Assembly: GCA_037043015.1 (NCBI GenBank)
Contig: CM073329.1
Location: 10,680,648-10,744,647, forward strand
Direction of reading: 5' to 3'
DNA from: Bryum argenteum
Lineage: Eukaryota; Streptophyta; Bryopsida; Bryales; Bryaceae
DNA: 64,000 bases
Shown: in pieces, positions 25,539 through 36,490 of the stretch
How positions within the stretch are numbered: position 1 is the first letter of the stretch
Layout: each line of letters starts with the position of its first letter
Translations under genes and position numbers: made by a program
The notes under the pieces: model-generated
Seen by the model: only the letters and a program-made list of their open reading frames with translations
Databases searched by the model: none
What the model was told of the DNA's origin: nothing

Positions 25539-26941
25539 ATGAGGTTAGACGGGTTGAAGTTTCTGAACACAGCTCAACTACCGCAACAAATACAAAAGCT
25601 TGTATTCGGGGGAGAAAATGAGCAAGTTAAAATTAACAACCCAGTGGCAGCAAAGGAGATTGCATTGCCAGATGCGGAGACAGATACATCGTTGGACGAG
25701 GTAGACAAGGAGGTAGATGAGTCGAGGAGCAATGTAGCAGGATGCCCCGTGCCTCCGTTTGTTCCATATACTCAGACCATCCCCTGGCACAGCGGCTCTC
25801 GCAATATGTTCTCCAAGTTCTTTCCTAGGTATGGAAATTACTGTGGCCCGAATTACTCCAGTGGCCGTGAATCTGGCTCCCCGCATTGGGACAAACCGCC
25901 CACTGACTGGTTGGACTACTGCTGCTACCGCCACGACATGGGGTACTCTTCCTCTCTCTTAAATGAGACTTTCAACGCACCTAAGCATGGATTTCATATG
26001 CAGAAGCTATCTTTGCTATCAAATTGATATCAATCTGTGGTGAGTCTGTGTTGGAGAATGTTGAACTGAGCAGAGCTCTTCTGTCTTCTAGAGTTTTGAA
26101 GCACCTAAGCATGTGTCGTTTGCAGAAGCTCTATCTTTCTATTTGAACATTGCTAGAAACAGGTTTTATGTAGTGTTTTTGGAGAATTTAAAGTGAGCAG
26201 AGTTCTTCTGGTTTTTGAGAGCTCAAACTCACCTAAGCATCTATCAGTTGGATTCCGTATGCAGTAGTAATCTTCTCTTTTTATTTTTGTCAGTAAACAG
26301 GTGTTTATGTTGCGTTGAGACTCTCAAACTGAGCAGTGTTATTTACAGGTATGATACGTTAGATCAGTCGAAGCTTCTGGATGCCGACAAGAAGTTTCTG
26401 AAGTGTCTGCAGAACATACCTGAAGCTGCTGCCATCCCTGCTGCGGGACGAACTTACCAAAGCTTGTACATGCTCGGTAGGTATTTTGAATCCTGCATGT
26501 CGTTCACTTTCAACCTTGTGAACTGATCAGTCATACATTTCCTTCAGTTCACTCAAGTAAGATTGCTACCACTTAAGAAATCGGCAAATCACTAAACTCA
26601 AAAGAAACTTGTTGTAGAAAGATAGGTTTGTATGCATTAATGCTTCGCAGTCAAAGGATCTCTTAAGCAGTCAGGGAAAGTAGGCTATTCCATCTGCACG
26701 GTGAATGTGGTCGATAGAATCGGAAGAAGTGAATTGATATATTCTTTCCAGGGGTCGATGAGTATCAGCTAAGAGTTTATAGTTCGTGGATGTGTGTGTA
26801 GGGTTGGAGCGATTCTTGATACCTTACAGGGACATTTTGGTGAAGAAGATCGAGGAGGGCAAGCGCGGCAGAGAAACAGCGCCGGAAGTGATTGTTGAAG
26901 AAGTGCAAGAGAGAAATGCGGACATGGACCGTACCCCTTGA
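25539..26941 (+). CDS. Phospholipase A2-like protein
   Basis: Three frame-consistent exons (25539-25942, 26349-26476, 26802-26941) give 223 residues. The core is a secretory PLA2 fold: calcium loop FPRYGNYCGPNYSSG, then the catalytic helix PPTDWLDYCCYRHDMGYDT with the His-Asp pair, then LLDADKKFLKCLQNI. It should hydrolyse the sn-2 ester of phospholipids in a calcium-dependent way. Unlike classical plant secretory PLA2s, residues 1-25 (MRLDGLKFLNTAQLPQQIQK) do not form a signal peptide, and the tail is charged (ILVKKIEEGKRGRETAPEV), so a cytosolic or plastid place is possible. It resembles the longer plant PLA2-family proteins rather than the 140-residue secreted forms. The upstream Met at 25539 is the first in frame; an unseen 5' exon cannot be excluded. 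Confidence 0.88.
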
Positions 26942-27223
26942 TCCTCCATATTTTGTATTCTTATCATCCTCTGTACAAAAATAGTAGAACAATCGGATAA
27001 TTCTGTTCATTCTACTGGACTGGACTGCTTGATGTGTACATTACGATATTAACATGACGAATTATCTCCATATACCTCGTTTCAGGATGCAGGCTAGCCA
27101 ATTGTTGTCCGATTTTGAAGTTAACATGGCACTCTTCACTTCTAAATTACACTCTGCTTCACATTTTCAACTGATACTCTATTGTCACTCTTCTAGGATA
27201 ACACTACACGTCTTGAGTTTCTG

Positions 27224-29429
27224 TCATGTATTATTAAGATCAAATTCGAATCTTTCTCGAAGGATCTTCACTCCCATGTACCTGTCACAGAAATCAATAG
27301 AGTATGATTGATTATGAAATTTCTGTAAACTTGAAATCTTGACAGAGAAATTCGTAGTTAGAGATGCAATTACCTGCCCAGCATCATCAAAGTTGCTTGC
27401 GGGTTAGTGCCTGGTGAACGCGAAAACGTGGAGCCGTCAATTACACGAAGCCCTTTTGTTCCTTTAACGCGGTAATCATAGTCAACCACAGATCCCTGAA
27501 GACACCCTCCATGATAATGCCAAATTGTTTGTACGGTATCTTTGCACCATTTGCGAATGTTTATGCAATCTTGGAGATAGTTGGAAAAATCTCGTTGTGG
27601 CCAAGTACTTTCAACTGTGTCTTTGATAAGACGCAATTCATCGGGGACGGTCGCATTGGTATATTGTAGAGACAAAAGGGACGGTGCATTTATAGCCTTT
27701 AAAACGGTGCGAACCCCTTTTTCACAAATATCCAAGTCTTTTGGATTTGAAAAGTATCCAAACCTTACTTTTGGATTATCGTTTATATCTGAGGTCGCCA
27801 ATGTCAAATTGCCATAAGAATGTGGCCCAACAATTTTTTGTAAAATATTTCCGCTCCATGCTGCTTGTGCTTGATATTCTGGCGAAGTAAGAAAAATTGC
27901 CTTGATAATTTGTGCTAGCAAAACTTGTGCGTTTACTTTATTGATTTTGGAATTGTTTTCAATCTTGCTTGCATATGTTGGTGAACTTCTTAAGAGTTCC
28001 AAGACAACCTACACAATACAAACACATTTTTAAATGATTTCTTTTGAAAATTAGTAAATATGTAATTTTAAGAGTGGAAGTAAAAGAGTTTAAAATATAC
28101 CTGAGCAATACCACTTGAAACTTCAATGATACTACCAAAAGGTGTGATACCGACAACTTCAATAAGCGATACTTCTACCTCCTTATTTGTAAGCACCCAA
28201 AATGCGTTTGTGGGATTATCTGCCATATGGTCGCCAACCGCAGGATTATCGAGAATGGTGGTGATGTTGAATTCAGCGAGATGTTGAGCGGGACCAATTC
28301 CACTTAACATAAGTAGTTGCGGAGATCCTATTGCTCCAGTTGAAACAATTACTTCACTCCTTTCGTCTTTTAGCATTATTGTATGACTAACTCCATTCAA
28401 ATCGTTGAATATAACTCCGTTTGCTTTACAAGATGATGATTCTAGCATGAAACAAAGTAAAAGCATATTAAAATTAGTCACACTTTTAAAAAAAGGTGTT
28501 GAGTTGCATACAGTCAAAGCAAAAACAATTCAAAATAAAAGGTATTAAGTTTTTGCTACATACCGTCAAACAAGATCTTTTGAACACTTGCCCAAGTAAC
28601 AATATCAAGATTGTCAAAGTTGGCAGATGAGAGAAGGTCAGCCGCTGTATGACGATGACCATCTTTATCAAACAATGTGCCACCTACTTTTGTGCCGATA
28701 AGATGTTCATAGGTCTCGTTATTGTAAGGAATAACACCGGCTTCCAACAACGCATTTTTTGTTGTGTTCTGTAATCATATAAACAACACCAAACCTTGAG
28801 TATTTGAACTTTCTATAAACAACTTCTCAAACAACATCAATCAAATTAACGTAAAAGAATAATCATGATAAAACTCAGAGTTCTTCGACAAAATAACTTA
28901 CTTGAAACAATTCCAAAGATGGAAAGTGGCCAACTTTATCAACCACCCATTGGAAGGCACGATCGACATCAAAAAGATTCCAATGAGAATCTATGATAAA
29001 CTTAAGGTCCGGTTTCGAAAGAAATCCTGCGTTGATGACACTACCACCTCCAAGAACACGAGCTCGATGGTTAGGTACACCATCTTCAGAGATAAAGGAT
29101 TGGGCTGTAGATGTCGGAGTGTCAATCTGCAAATTCGGAAAGAATCCCTTCATATTCATCACTAGAGGGTCGTTATTTGTCAACCCGCCACGTTCCAACA
29201 ACAAGACTTTGGCATAATGGGAGAGAGTCGCAGCCAATGGGCATCCGGTTGTTCCCCCTCCTAGAACAACAAAGTCATAGCTATCTAAAATCAAAGGCTC
29301 TTCCGTGGCATTTTTTACATATGTGTGCCAGCCTGGATCTTGAGCATTTGTAAACGGAATTGTGACTAGTAACAAACTAATCAACACTAGTAACGACCTC
29401 ATTATTCTCATGAATCTTATAAAAAACAT
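27224..29429 (-). CDS. GMC oxidoreductase, (R)-mandelonitrile lyase-like FAD protein
   Basis: Five frame-consistent exons (29429-28902, 28768-28564, 28441-28101, 28008-27374, 27281-27224) give 588 residues from the Met at 29429; Mets at 29411 and 29402 are alternatives. An N-terminal signal peptide (MRSLLVLISLLLVTIPFTNA) precedes the FAD-binding site YDFVVLGGGTTGCPLAATLS and RARVLGGGSVINAGF. The second GMC signature is GAIGSPQLLMLSGIGPAQHL. The C-terminal catalytic block is IWHYHGGCLQGSVVD and SPGTNPQATLMMLGR. The last exon is tiny (YMGVKILRERFEFDLNNT) and easily missed. Members of this plant family oxidise alcohols or cleave cyanohydrins; sequence alone does not tell which. Secretion or vacuolar targeting is likely. 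It is convergent with the PLA2-like gene, stop codons about 280 bp apart. Confidence 0.92.
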
Positions 29430-31223
29430 GTCTCTATCACTAGAGAAGAAGTTCACTAAAGAGCTACAAAAATCATACACAGATATATATGAAGATATGC
29501 TTATATACGAATATGTATATAATCTAATTGGTGTCCACCTGTTTTGACCTGATTTTTGTAAATTTAGGTGGAAGTAAAATAACTAGGGCTAATTTTATGC
29601 CATTACCGTCAAATACAAAATATAAATATCTCAAAAGAAAAAGACAAGAACCTAAATAATATGAAATGTAATAGACAAACTAAAACACCAGCCACTAAGT
29701 GTGGTTCGAATATCTTGTGGCCCACTGATATTATCCCATCAATGCTCGTGTGGGTATGAACTAAGATCATTGCAAAAAGTGTCACTCTCAAGATTTGAGG
29801 CTCAACATCGATCAGAATCTTGTAAGCAGCTCCTTATCCAATACTAGTCTTCAAACAAATGCTCTTCTCTCTTTCACTCAATTCCTATATCTAAAAAATA
29901 TATTCTCCTTACCCTTTATTTTCTGATCATTCCCCTCTCTGGAATTGTTTTACTGAAGTATTCTTCCCCTTTCAGAAAATTGTACAATCTGACGTTTGTA
30001 CTTGAGGTATGGACATACGGGTGACCTCAGCCAAGGAGATTTTTTGCTGTGAAAATACTCATTGCTCAATTGATTGAATTTCCTGCAACATGCAAAGACG
30101 TATAATTATACACTGTCTGTATATGTCATGTACCAGGAAATGACAGTAGTAAGGAGGATTCACACTAGAAAATCGAGCTTCGACTTCTCCCGGTCTAAAC
30201 CCACCTTACACTAAGGTAGAAGTACCTAAAACCACCAGCACCCCCAATATCAACCTATAGGTCTCCCCAAAACCGCACCTAGCCTGAACTAGCATTGTCA
30301 GAACACTCAATTCAAACTGACCAATCAAAACAATAAAAAAGCTGGTTGTTTTGGGTCGAATCATGAATGGAAATTTGTACCAGCTAAGGTGGTTTTTGCA
30401 TACCCTATAGTTTAATTACGGGTCGTGCAATACTTTACTGTTTGAAAATTTGTATTAATTCATGGGTTTTACAAAAAAATATAAAAAAATTACAAACCTT
30501 CCTAAAAACTATCTTGCCACCCCCAAAAAATTACCCACTATAAATAGACCAGCTACAAATGGGCGAATTTTCTTATGTTGGTGGTTATGGGTACTTCGAC
30601 CATACAAGAGTGATGAAGCCATTCAAAAATCCATTTTTAAATTATCATGTTCACGGTTCTTGGCTAGGAGCCATGACCATGAAAAATATTCTAATTTTCC
30701 TAATCATGGCTCTTGGTACATAGTGTAAAGGGACCCTTGTGAAATATAGAAACGAACAAAAGGGATATTCCACACGAGACAAGAGACGGTACTTTCTTGC
30801 GCCAATTGGGGAATTAGCCGGGAGTTACGAGAGACGCTTCCCGGCAGCTTCCTCCAATCAGGAGGTGGGGTGAGGCTCAAGTAAAGCACGTGCCTTGGGC
30901 GCCGCGACCAATAGCCGGTCAACCTACCGGGTCCTAGGGCCACCTAGCCGGTCCGCGCACGGAACGTTGCCATGTGGCGGTTCTCGTACCTATCACCGTG
31001 GCAGCCCCACATATTGCCCCACCTTCCAGAACCTTGTCTCTTTGATAGGAATATTATATTATGAGCCTGCCAGCTCCCTGGAAACCTGACCTCATGCCCA
31101 AGGAATGCCTCGGTTGGCTCAAATTATGATAAATGATCTTAGTAATAGAATGATGTACCAATATTTTGGATCAATTTAACAGTAAATGGAATTTCTTATT
31201 TCATTTTTTACTAGTATGCTCTA
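29430..31223. other. Long spacer, mostly without recognised features
   Basis: AT-rich to about 30750. 30830-31010 is a GC-rich island with CACGTG at about 30887 and repeated CCGGTC/ACCGGG words, which may be a promoter remnant, but no gene follows. Nothing else recognised. Confidence 0.5.
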
Positions 31224-31580
31224 AGGTAGCGACACCCATTCCCGTTACTGTACCCATTTGCGTCAGCATACAGGGCACCTCAATCTGAGTGACTTTGATC
31301 ATTTGTTGAGAACAAATATTACTAAATGCAGTAAAGGTATAGTGGCAGAATTTACTTCTCCAAGTCACGGAATCAAGGCCATTTAGACACAGTCAAAATG
31401 TGCAAATCAATTTTTGACTTTGATTATCAAGAACGAACACAAATTTTCCAATAACATGACTTTTTCGATACATTTCAGATTAAAATCTAATTGCCTTTCC
31501 CCTGGTATAATAATTTCTCATACTCCTCATTCAGAAGTATGATAATTAGCTTAAAGCCACGGGAATGGGTGTCGCTACCT
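31224..31580. mobile_element. 357-bp MITE with perfect 22-bp inverted repeats and TA target duplication
   Basis: The left end 31224-31245 begins AGGTAGCGACACCCATTC, and the right end 31559-31580 is its exact reverse complement. TA lies immediately outside both ends (31222-31223 and 31581-31582). The interior has no coding sequence. Short length, perfect ends and TA duplication fit a Tc1/mariner (Stowaway-like) MITE moved by an enzyme encoded elsewhere. The identity of the ends suggests a recent insertion. Confidence 0.88.
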
Positions 31581-32506
31581 TAGCGGCTTTGTCACACCCA
31601 CTTTAATACTTTGACGATGTTCCTCTTGTTTTTCTCATAATCTAAAATTTGCTCATTTTTGTAAATTTTCGTGATTTGGGGGGCCATAGTTACTTGGAAA
31701 TCCAATGTCTTGGGATCCGTGGACCCGTTTTATGGGTCCGATAGTTGCCCGCACCTCTTCCAAATTAAAACCTCTTCCAACGACACCCCATGCGCCCGGA
31801 TCTGACGGGTGGTTTCCGAGATTATAATTTTAGTTACAAAACAAAATAAACTACCTGCCTTATATGATAGATTTCACATGGGGATATTACTTCACATTCT
31901 ACTTGCAATAATTGAGAACAACTATATTACACTAACACACAATCAGTGTTAGGTAGTCACCAATCCAAATGGAAGTAACATTAGCAGTACTGCTGATACT
32001 AGAGCTCTAGTTATCTTCACTCACAAGTCCACAATAGCTTCTCTTTACTCACTACAAACATTACACGGTATCACTTTAGGGCACCCTTTTAGGAACACTT
32101 GTTGCTTTCCAATTTCAAAAATTCGAAACTCATAGTAGAAAAATTCTGAAATGATGATTCCACTTACTCTACCTTTCTACTAAATCTCCCCGTGCACGGA
32201 AGCACTGGTGGTGTCATCCCTGAAGAGCATGCAAACCGGTAAAATTCTAGCTTATGACCGCTCTCCAGCAGCTTCCGCCGGCAAACCCACGGCTTGTGGC
32301 TGAGGGATCACCACACCCCCACCCGGCACCCACCCAATCCTGCTCTTCCTCGTGCCCCATTTACCCACTTAGTTTGCGGCTCTCAAATCCGGGTATGCCA
32401 TAACAGATAGGTGGAAGCACGCTACCGCTTTTTCGGACGAACCCGCGCCCGATTCCTGCCCACTATAACACCTGCACTGGTACACCGCACAGCAGTAGTA
32501 TTCACA
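31581..32506. other. Spacer, second foldback-MITE copy, and promoter of the SURNod19 gene
   Basis: Holds the MITE remnant at about 32000-32245, then a GC-rich leader. CACTATAACACC at 32461-32472 could serve as a weak TATA element but lies only about 45 bp before the start codon. Confidence 0.5.
32000..32245 (+). mobile_element. Foldback MITE, copy 2 (fragment)
   Basis: Matches the copies at 18024 and 60416 through TTATCTTCACTCAC, ACAATAGCTTCTC, GTATCACTTTAGGGCACCCT, AAATGATGATTCCACTTACT and CCCCGTGCACGGAAGCACTG. Both ends are eroded, so this looks like the oldest or most truncated of the three. Confidence 0.7.
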
Positions 32507-34245
32507 ATGGCGTCCCGACTAGCCTTCCTCCTGCTCCTCCTGGTGCCCACAGTCCTCGCCGCGGATTGCAATGGCTACCAGAGAACTGAGAAGGTGAAGG
32601 TGTTCAATTCCCCGTCCGTGACCTCGCGCCCGGGAATTGTTAACAACAAGTATTTCGATGTTGAAGCGCCCACCGGCCACTTTGCCACTGTCGACTTCAA
32701 TGCTGAGCTTGTCTACGACAATGGCGAGCCGGTGCCGCTTACCGATGTTTACTTGCACCACTGGATCTTGCTCGAGTATGAGAGCGAGGCCTCCCCTGAG
32801 GACGTCAAGAAGATGGCGAACATGAACCCTGCCAACTCTTACCTTGGGAAGACCGGGGGTCTTAGACAGGCTTGGGCTAAGGGCGGCGAAACTCGCTTCA
32901 CGAACTCTTACATGCCCGCTCCTTATGCCGCTGTCAGTGGTGGCGATGGAATTAAGACCAAATGGATGGTCAATCTGCACGGTATTGATACCCGCGGCGC
33001 TGCTCACCGTTGGGCTTGCACCGAATGCAGGTCAATCTCTTATACTTCGCTTTACCAATTCTGCAGTTACCAGCTTTCGTACTAATTTTAAATTAACGAT
33101 GCTCCTCATTTTATAGTGTTTGACATCGAGGTTGCCGCTTACGATGTTTTATTAGAGTAGCATGGGGCTATGTCTCTGTCTCAAACCTCCCTCCTGTAGT
33201 ATCTCAAGCCTTTTGAACAGTTGAGAGGGGTCTATTGTCGGAGAAACGATCAGATCATGTTGCCAAGGGTGATTTTTTAATGAGTGATGATTGTCGGTGG
33301 TGCAGGTGTGATCTCTTCAGCGGTGGCAACCGAACCCAGGATCTTCCCGAGGACTACATCGGTGGATTGTACTGTTGTGAGGACGAGACTCGGTGCAAGC
33401 TGAGGGAGGGTTTCAACGGTGACGATGCTTCATTCGAGAGGAAATACCACTTGCAGGTAATTGATCATTTCACTTTCAATGCTGAAAATGGCCATCATTT
33501 TCAAGTCACGACTCTTATTGGGGCTATTGCTTTAGAATCATTCTGATATACGGAGGTGCTTGCAGTACACATGGACATACATCGACTACGACGAATGCAT
33601 CGTGCCACTCACTCAGATGGGCTTAGACGTAACAGTGAAGCCAGGAGCCCCTCGTGGAACTGTGGAGTACGACGTGATGGGTCACTGCCACCGTTATGAG
33701 AGGAACAAGCCAGAGTGCGTCGACACTCGTGAAGTGATTATGGAGTCAGGGTTGGAGGGTACTCTTGTGTACGCCGTTTCTCACCTTCACGCATTCAGCT
33801 TGGACTCCATTCTATACGGTGAAGATGGCCGCGAGATTTGCCACTCGTCTCCCATTTACGGTCATGGCCATACCGCTGGCGATGAGAGAGGCTATGTTGT
33901 TGGTATCACTCACTGCGTTAATGGCGCTGACGGCGTGACGAAGATCAAGAAGGGCGAGAAGCTCAGGTACTTCAACCCCTTTCATACTCCCTTGCACACA
34001 ATTTCACCATCTGCACAGGATTCTTCCAAAACTGCATTAAATTTAATGATAGTGAGAGAATGAGTACGCAGTGTTCTCTTTTGAAATTGACCGAGGATGG
34101 TTCGTTTTTCTGCAGGTATGTTGTTACCTACACCAAGGTCGGAGGTCCGCATACGGGAGTGATGGGAGTAATGTTCTTGAAGTTCGCTGAGGGGGCAGAG
34201 ATTACTACCTCTGTGGGTTCAGTCAGCCGGAAGATGTTGAAGTGA
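32507..34245 (+). CDS. SURNod19 (stress up-regulated Nod 19) family secreted protein
   Basis: Four frame-consistent exons (32507-33030, 33306-33456, 33566-33966, 34116-34245) give 401 residues. A clear signal peptide (MASRLAFLLLLLVPTVLAA) is followed by the family's conserved pattern: YQRTEKVKVFNSPSVTSRPG, PVPLTDVYLHHWIL, CDLFSGGNRTQDLPEDYIGG, LYCCEDETRC, YTWTYIDYDECIVPL, VYAVSHLHAFSLDSILYGED, GYVVGITHC and KVGGPHTGVMGV. Conserved His and Cys residues suggest a disulphide-bonded extracellular domain, possibly metal binding; the family has no proven enzymatic role. The Met at 32507 is chosen over the in-frame Met at 32411 because only it puts the signal peptide at the very N-terminus. The name comes from a stress- and nodule-induced legume gene. 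Confidence 0.93.
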
Positions 34246-35324
34246 GTTCAGTTAGCTTGTGTGATCACGAGTCAATGAAATATTGCATACATGATATATA
34301 AATATGTAGTTTCCATATGTAGATGAGTTTAGTAGTTAGCGATATGTGAAAACTCCGGGCCGTGAAGTCGGTTTTACGAGATTGTCTTCCGAAGTTTTGC
34401 CTGATGGAGAGATCTTCAGTGGATGTTAACGTCATTCTCGTCAAATGATCAGTTGTGTATATGAGATTTATCCAGTTTATTCAGTCTCGAATTTGAAACC
34501 TTTTCAAATTGAGATTTTTGATTACTTCTTCTGTTTCTCTATTTTTTTCCTCGGATTTGTGAGTGTGAGGATGTTATCATTGTCTTGAACAAGATTTTTT
34601 TTCTTGAAAACTTGAAATATCTCAACGACTTATTAATATGGCGGTGAATACTCATCTGAACCGATGGAATCCAATCGTAATTCGGCATGAAAAAGCTCGG
34701 TACCAGATCACTGGAAATGACGAAAGTGAAGATGAAAAAACTAGGAATTACGAAAGTGGGAATGAATGAAGCTGGAAACTGACACAAACATGATTCAGAG
34801 CATAGTGGACATGGAGGGCACGGGCAACCGCGAGCTGGGAATCGTCTCCTCGCGATGCTGTTCACTGGAGCTCCCGAGAGATTGTGTGGCACATCGACGG
34901 CGCGCAGGTCCGAAAGCACGAGCGAGTGCATGAGACGGACGAGACAGACGAGTTCCCCACGAAGCCCATATTCTTGGATTCGTTCATGTGGAATGCCGGC
35001 TTCATGAATGAATGTTACGTCGGTTGCGATGCACCTTGTGTGTGCACTGGTCAATTGCCATCAATCTGAAGACGTTGTTGGTAAAGAAGAGAGAGTGATG
35101 TTGCTTCGTCACTTCGGAGACATACATAAGCAAACTTTGGTGTGGACGAATCCCATTTTAACTGAATTGCCGACATAGTTTATGTTCTTATTGATGAAGA
35201 GGGAGCAATGGAGTTCAGAGTCGCATGTCACTGAAGCTCGGTGTCTCCCATTCGGGCTATGGAGCGCACTCACGAGCATTATGATACTCAACAACAGAAT
35301 GGTAGCAGATTCTATCCCTGCATA
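34246..35324. other. Spacer between convergent genes
   Basis: 3' regions of the SURNod19 gene and the DJ-1-like gene. The 34540-35054 minus-strand open frame (Phe/Ser/Pro-rich) has no recognisable motif and I do not call it. Confidence 0.5.
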
Positions 35325-36490
35325 TTATTGCTGGGCGGCCAATTTGGCCTGGTGATACTCTGCCAGTGCGACAGCTTTGGCCACAACTTCGGGGGAGGCT
35401 TTGCTGAGAGCGCCGGAGTCGAAGGGGGGCTGCGGGTCGTACTCTGTGAACAACTGCGTCGCCTGCGCGGTGACGTTGTCCGTCAGGAGCGCCACCAGCT
35501 CAATGGCCATGTCGATCCCCGAGGACACTCCCGCCGCAGTCACGATCTTGCCCTGCCTCACCACGCGCTTGCTCACTGGATTGGCTCCGAACTTTCGTAA
35601 GATTTCTAGCAACTGCCAGTGCGTTGTGGCATCGAGACCGGTGAGAAGGCCTGCTGCACCTAATAGTAGCGATCCCGTGCACACCGACGTCGTGAACTTG
35701 CTCGTCTCATGTGCCTGCCCCACAGCAATTAACCACTCAATTACCAGACTGGATCACCCTTAATCATCGATTTAGCCCAGCAGATTATGATTCCAGGTTG
35801 AGACTGATGTGAGTCCTGGACTGCTATGATTCATAGACATCGTTCAGGTTCGGATCGATGAGCTTGAATCATAACGTTGATCTAGGTTTGGAACGCCATC
35901 ATAGTAATTACAAAATCGAGATAAGCTTTGAAAATGGCACAATCACCACCTTCCTGAACTGGATCACACATAATCATCCTTCCAGTCCAGGAATCATAGC
36001 AGAAATGGATTCCAGGTCCAGATCGAGGAGACTGATTCGATTCCTGGACAAGTTCGGATCAATGAGCCTGAATCATGACATTGATCCAGGTTCGGATGGC
36101 CATAGATGTGATAGTACAGAGAATATTGATGCAAGCGACATACCTTGCGGATCCAGTCGAGGAAGGGCTTGTCTTCTAGAAAGGCGACGGTGCCGAAACC
36201 TCCAGGGATGACCACGACGTCCGGGCTTGGGACCTGCAGGGTATTGCAAAGTTAGGGTTTCGGAAGCTAAACAATACAGTTCAATGTTTCGTAAAGGGAA
36301 TTGTATGGACCTCGTCGAAGGTGGCCTTGGCTTCCATGGTAAAGGAGCCGGAGTCGGAGACCAAACCCTTGGTGTGGCTTACGAACACCACGTCAATCTG
36401 CGGCACCGCGTTCAGAATCTCGTAAGGCCCCACTAGGTCCAGCATCGTCATGTTCTTGTAGATCGGAATGGCCACTTGCAATCGCGCCAT
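35325..36490 (-). CDS. DJ-1/PfpI superfamily protein, isonitrile-hydratase-like
   Basis: Three frame-consistent exons (36490-36311, 36233-36144, 35714-35325) give 219 residues, the size of single-domain DJ-1/PfpI proteins. The N-terminus (VAIPIYKNMTMLDLVGPYEIL) carries the conserved acidic residue of the active site. DVVVIPGGFG forms the oxyanion region, and TSVCTGSLLLGAAGLL is the nucleophile elbow with the catalytic Cys. THWQLLEILRKFGA and GKIVTAAGVSSGIDMAIEL complete the fold. These motifs are closest, from memory, to bacterial cyclohexyl-isocyanide hydratase (InhA) rather than the tandem DJ-1 proteins of seed plants. No targeting peptide is seen. Substrate is unknown; glyoxalase, chaperone or hydratase activity are all possible for the superfamily. 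Confidence 0.92.
35752..36112. repeat. Tandem duplication inside intron 2 of the DJ-1-like gene
   Basis: 35752-35910 and 35959-36112 are related: CTGGATCACxCxTAATCATC, GATTCCAGGT, TTCGGATCxATGAGCxTGAATCAT and GTTGATCxAGGTTxGGA recur in order, about 207 bp apart. It has diverged and carries no gene. Confidence 0.75.

Noticed and set aside
30830-31010. GC-rich island as a possible gene start
   Set aside because: No downstream coding sequence on either strand; left as spacer.
34539-35054. 171-codon minus-strand open frame
   Set aside because: Low complexity (Phe/Ser/Pro), no family resemblance, lies in a 3' intergenic spacer.
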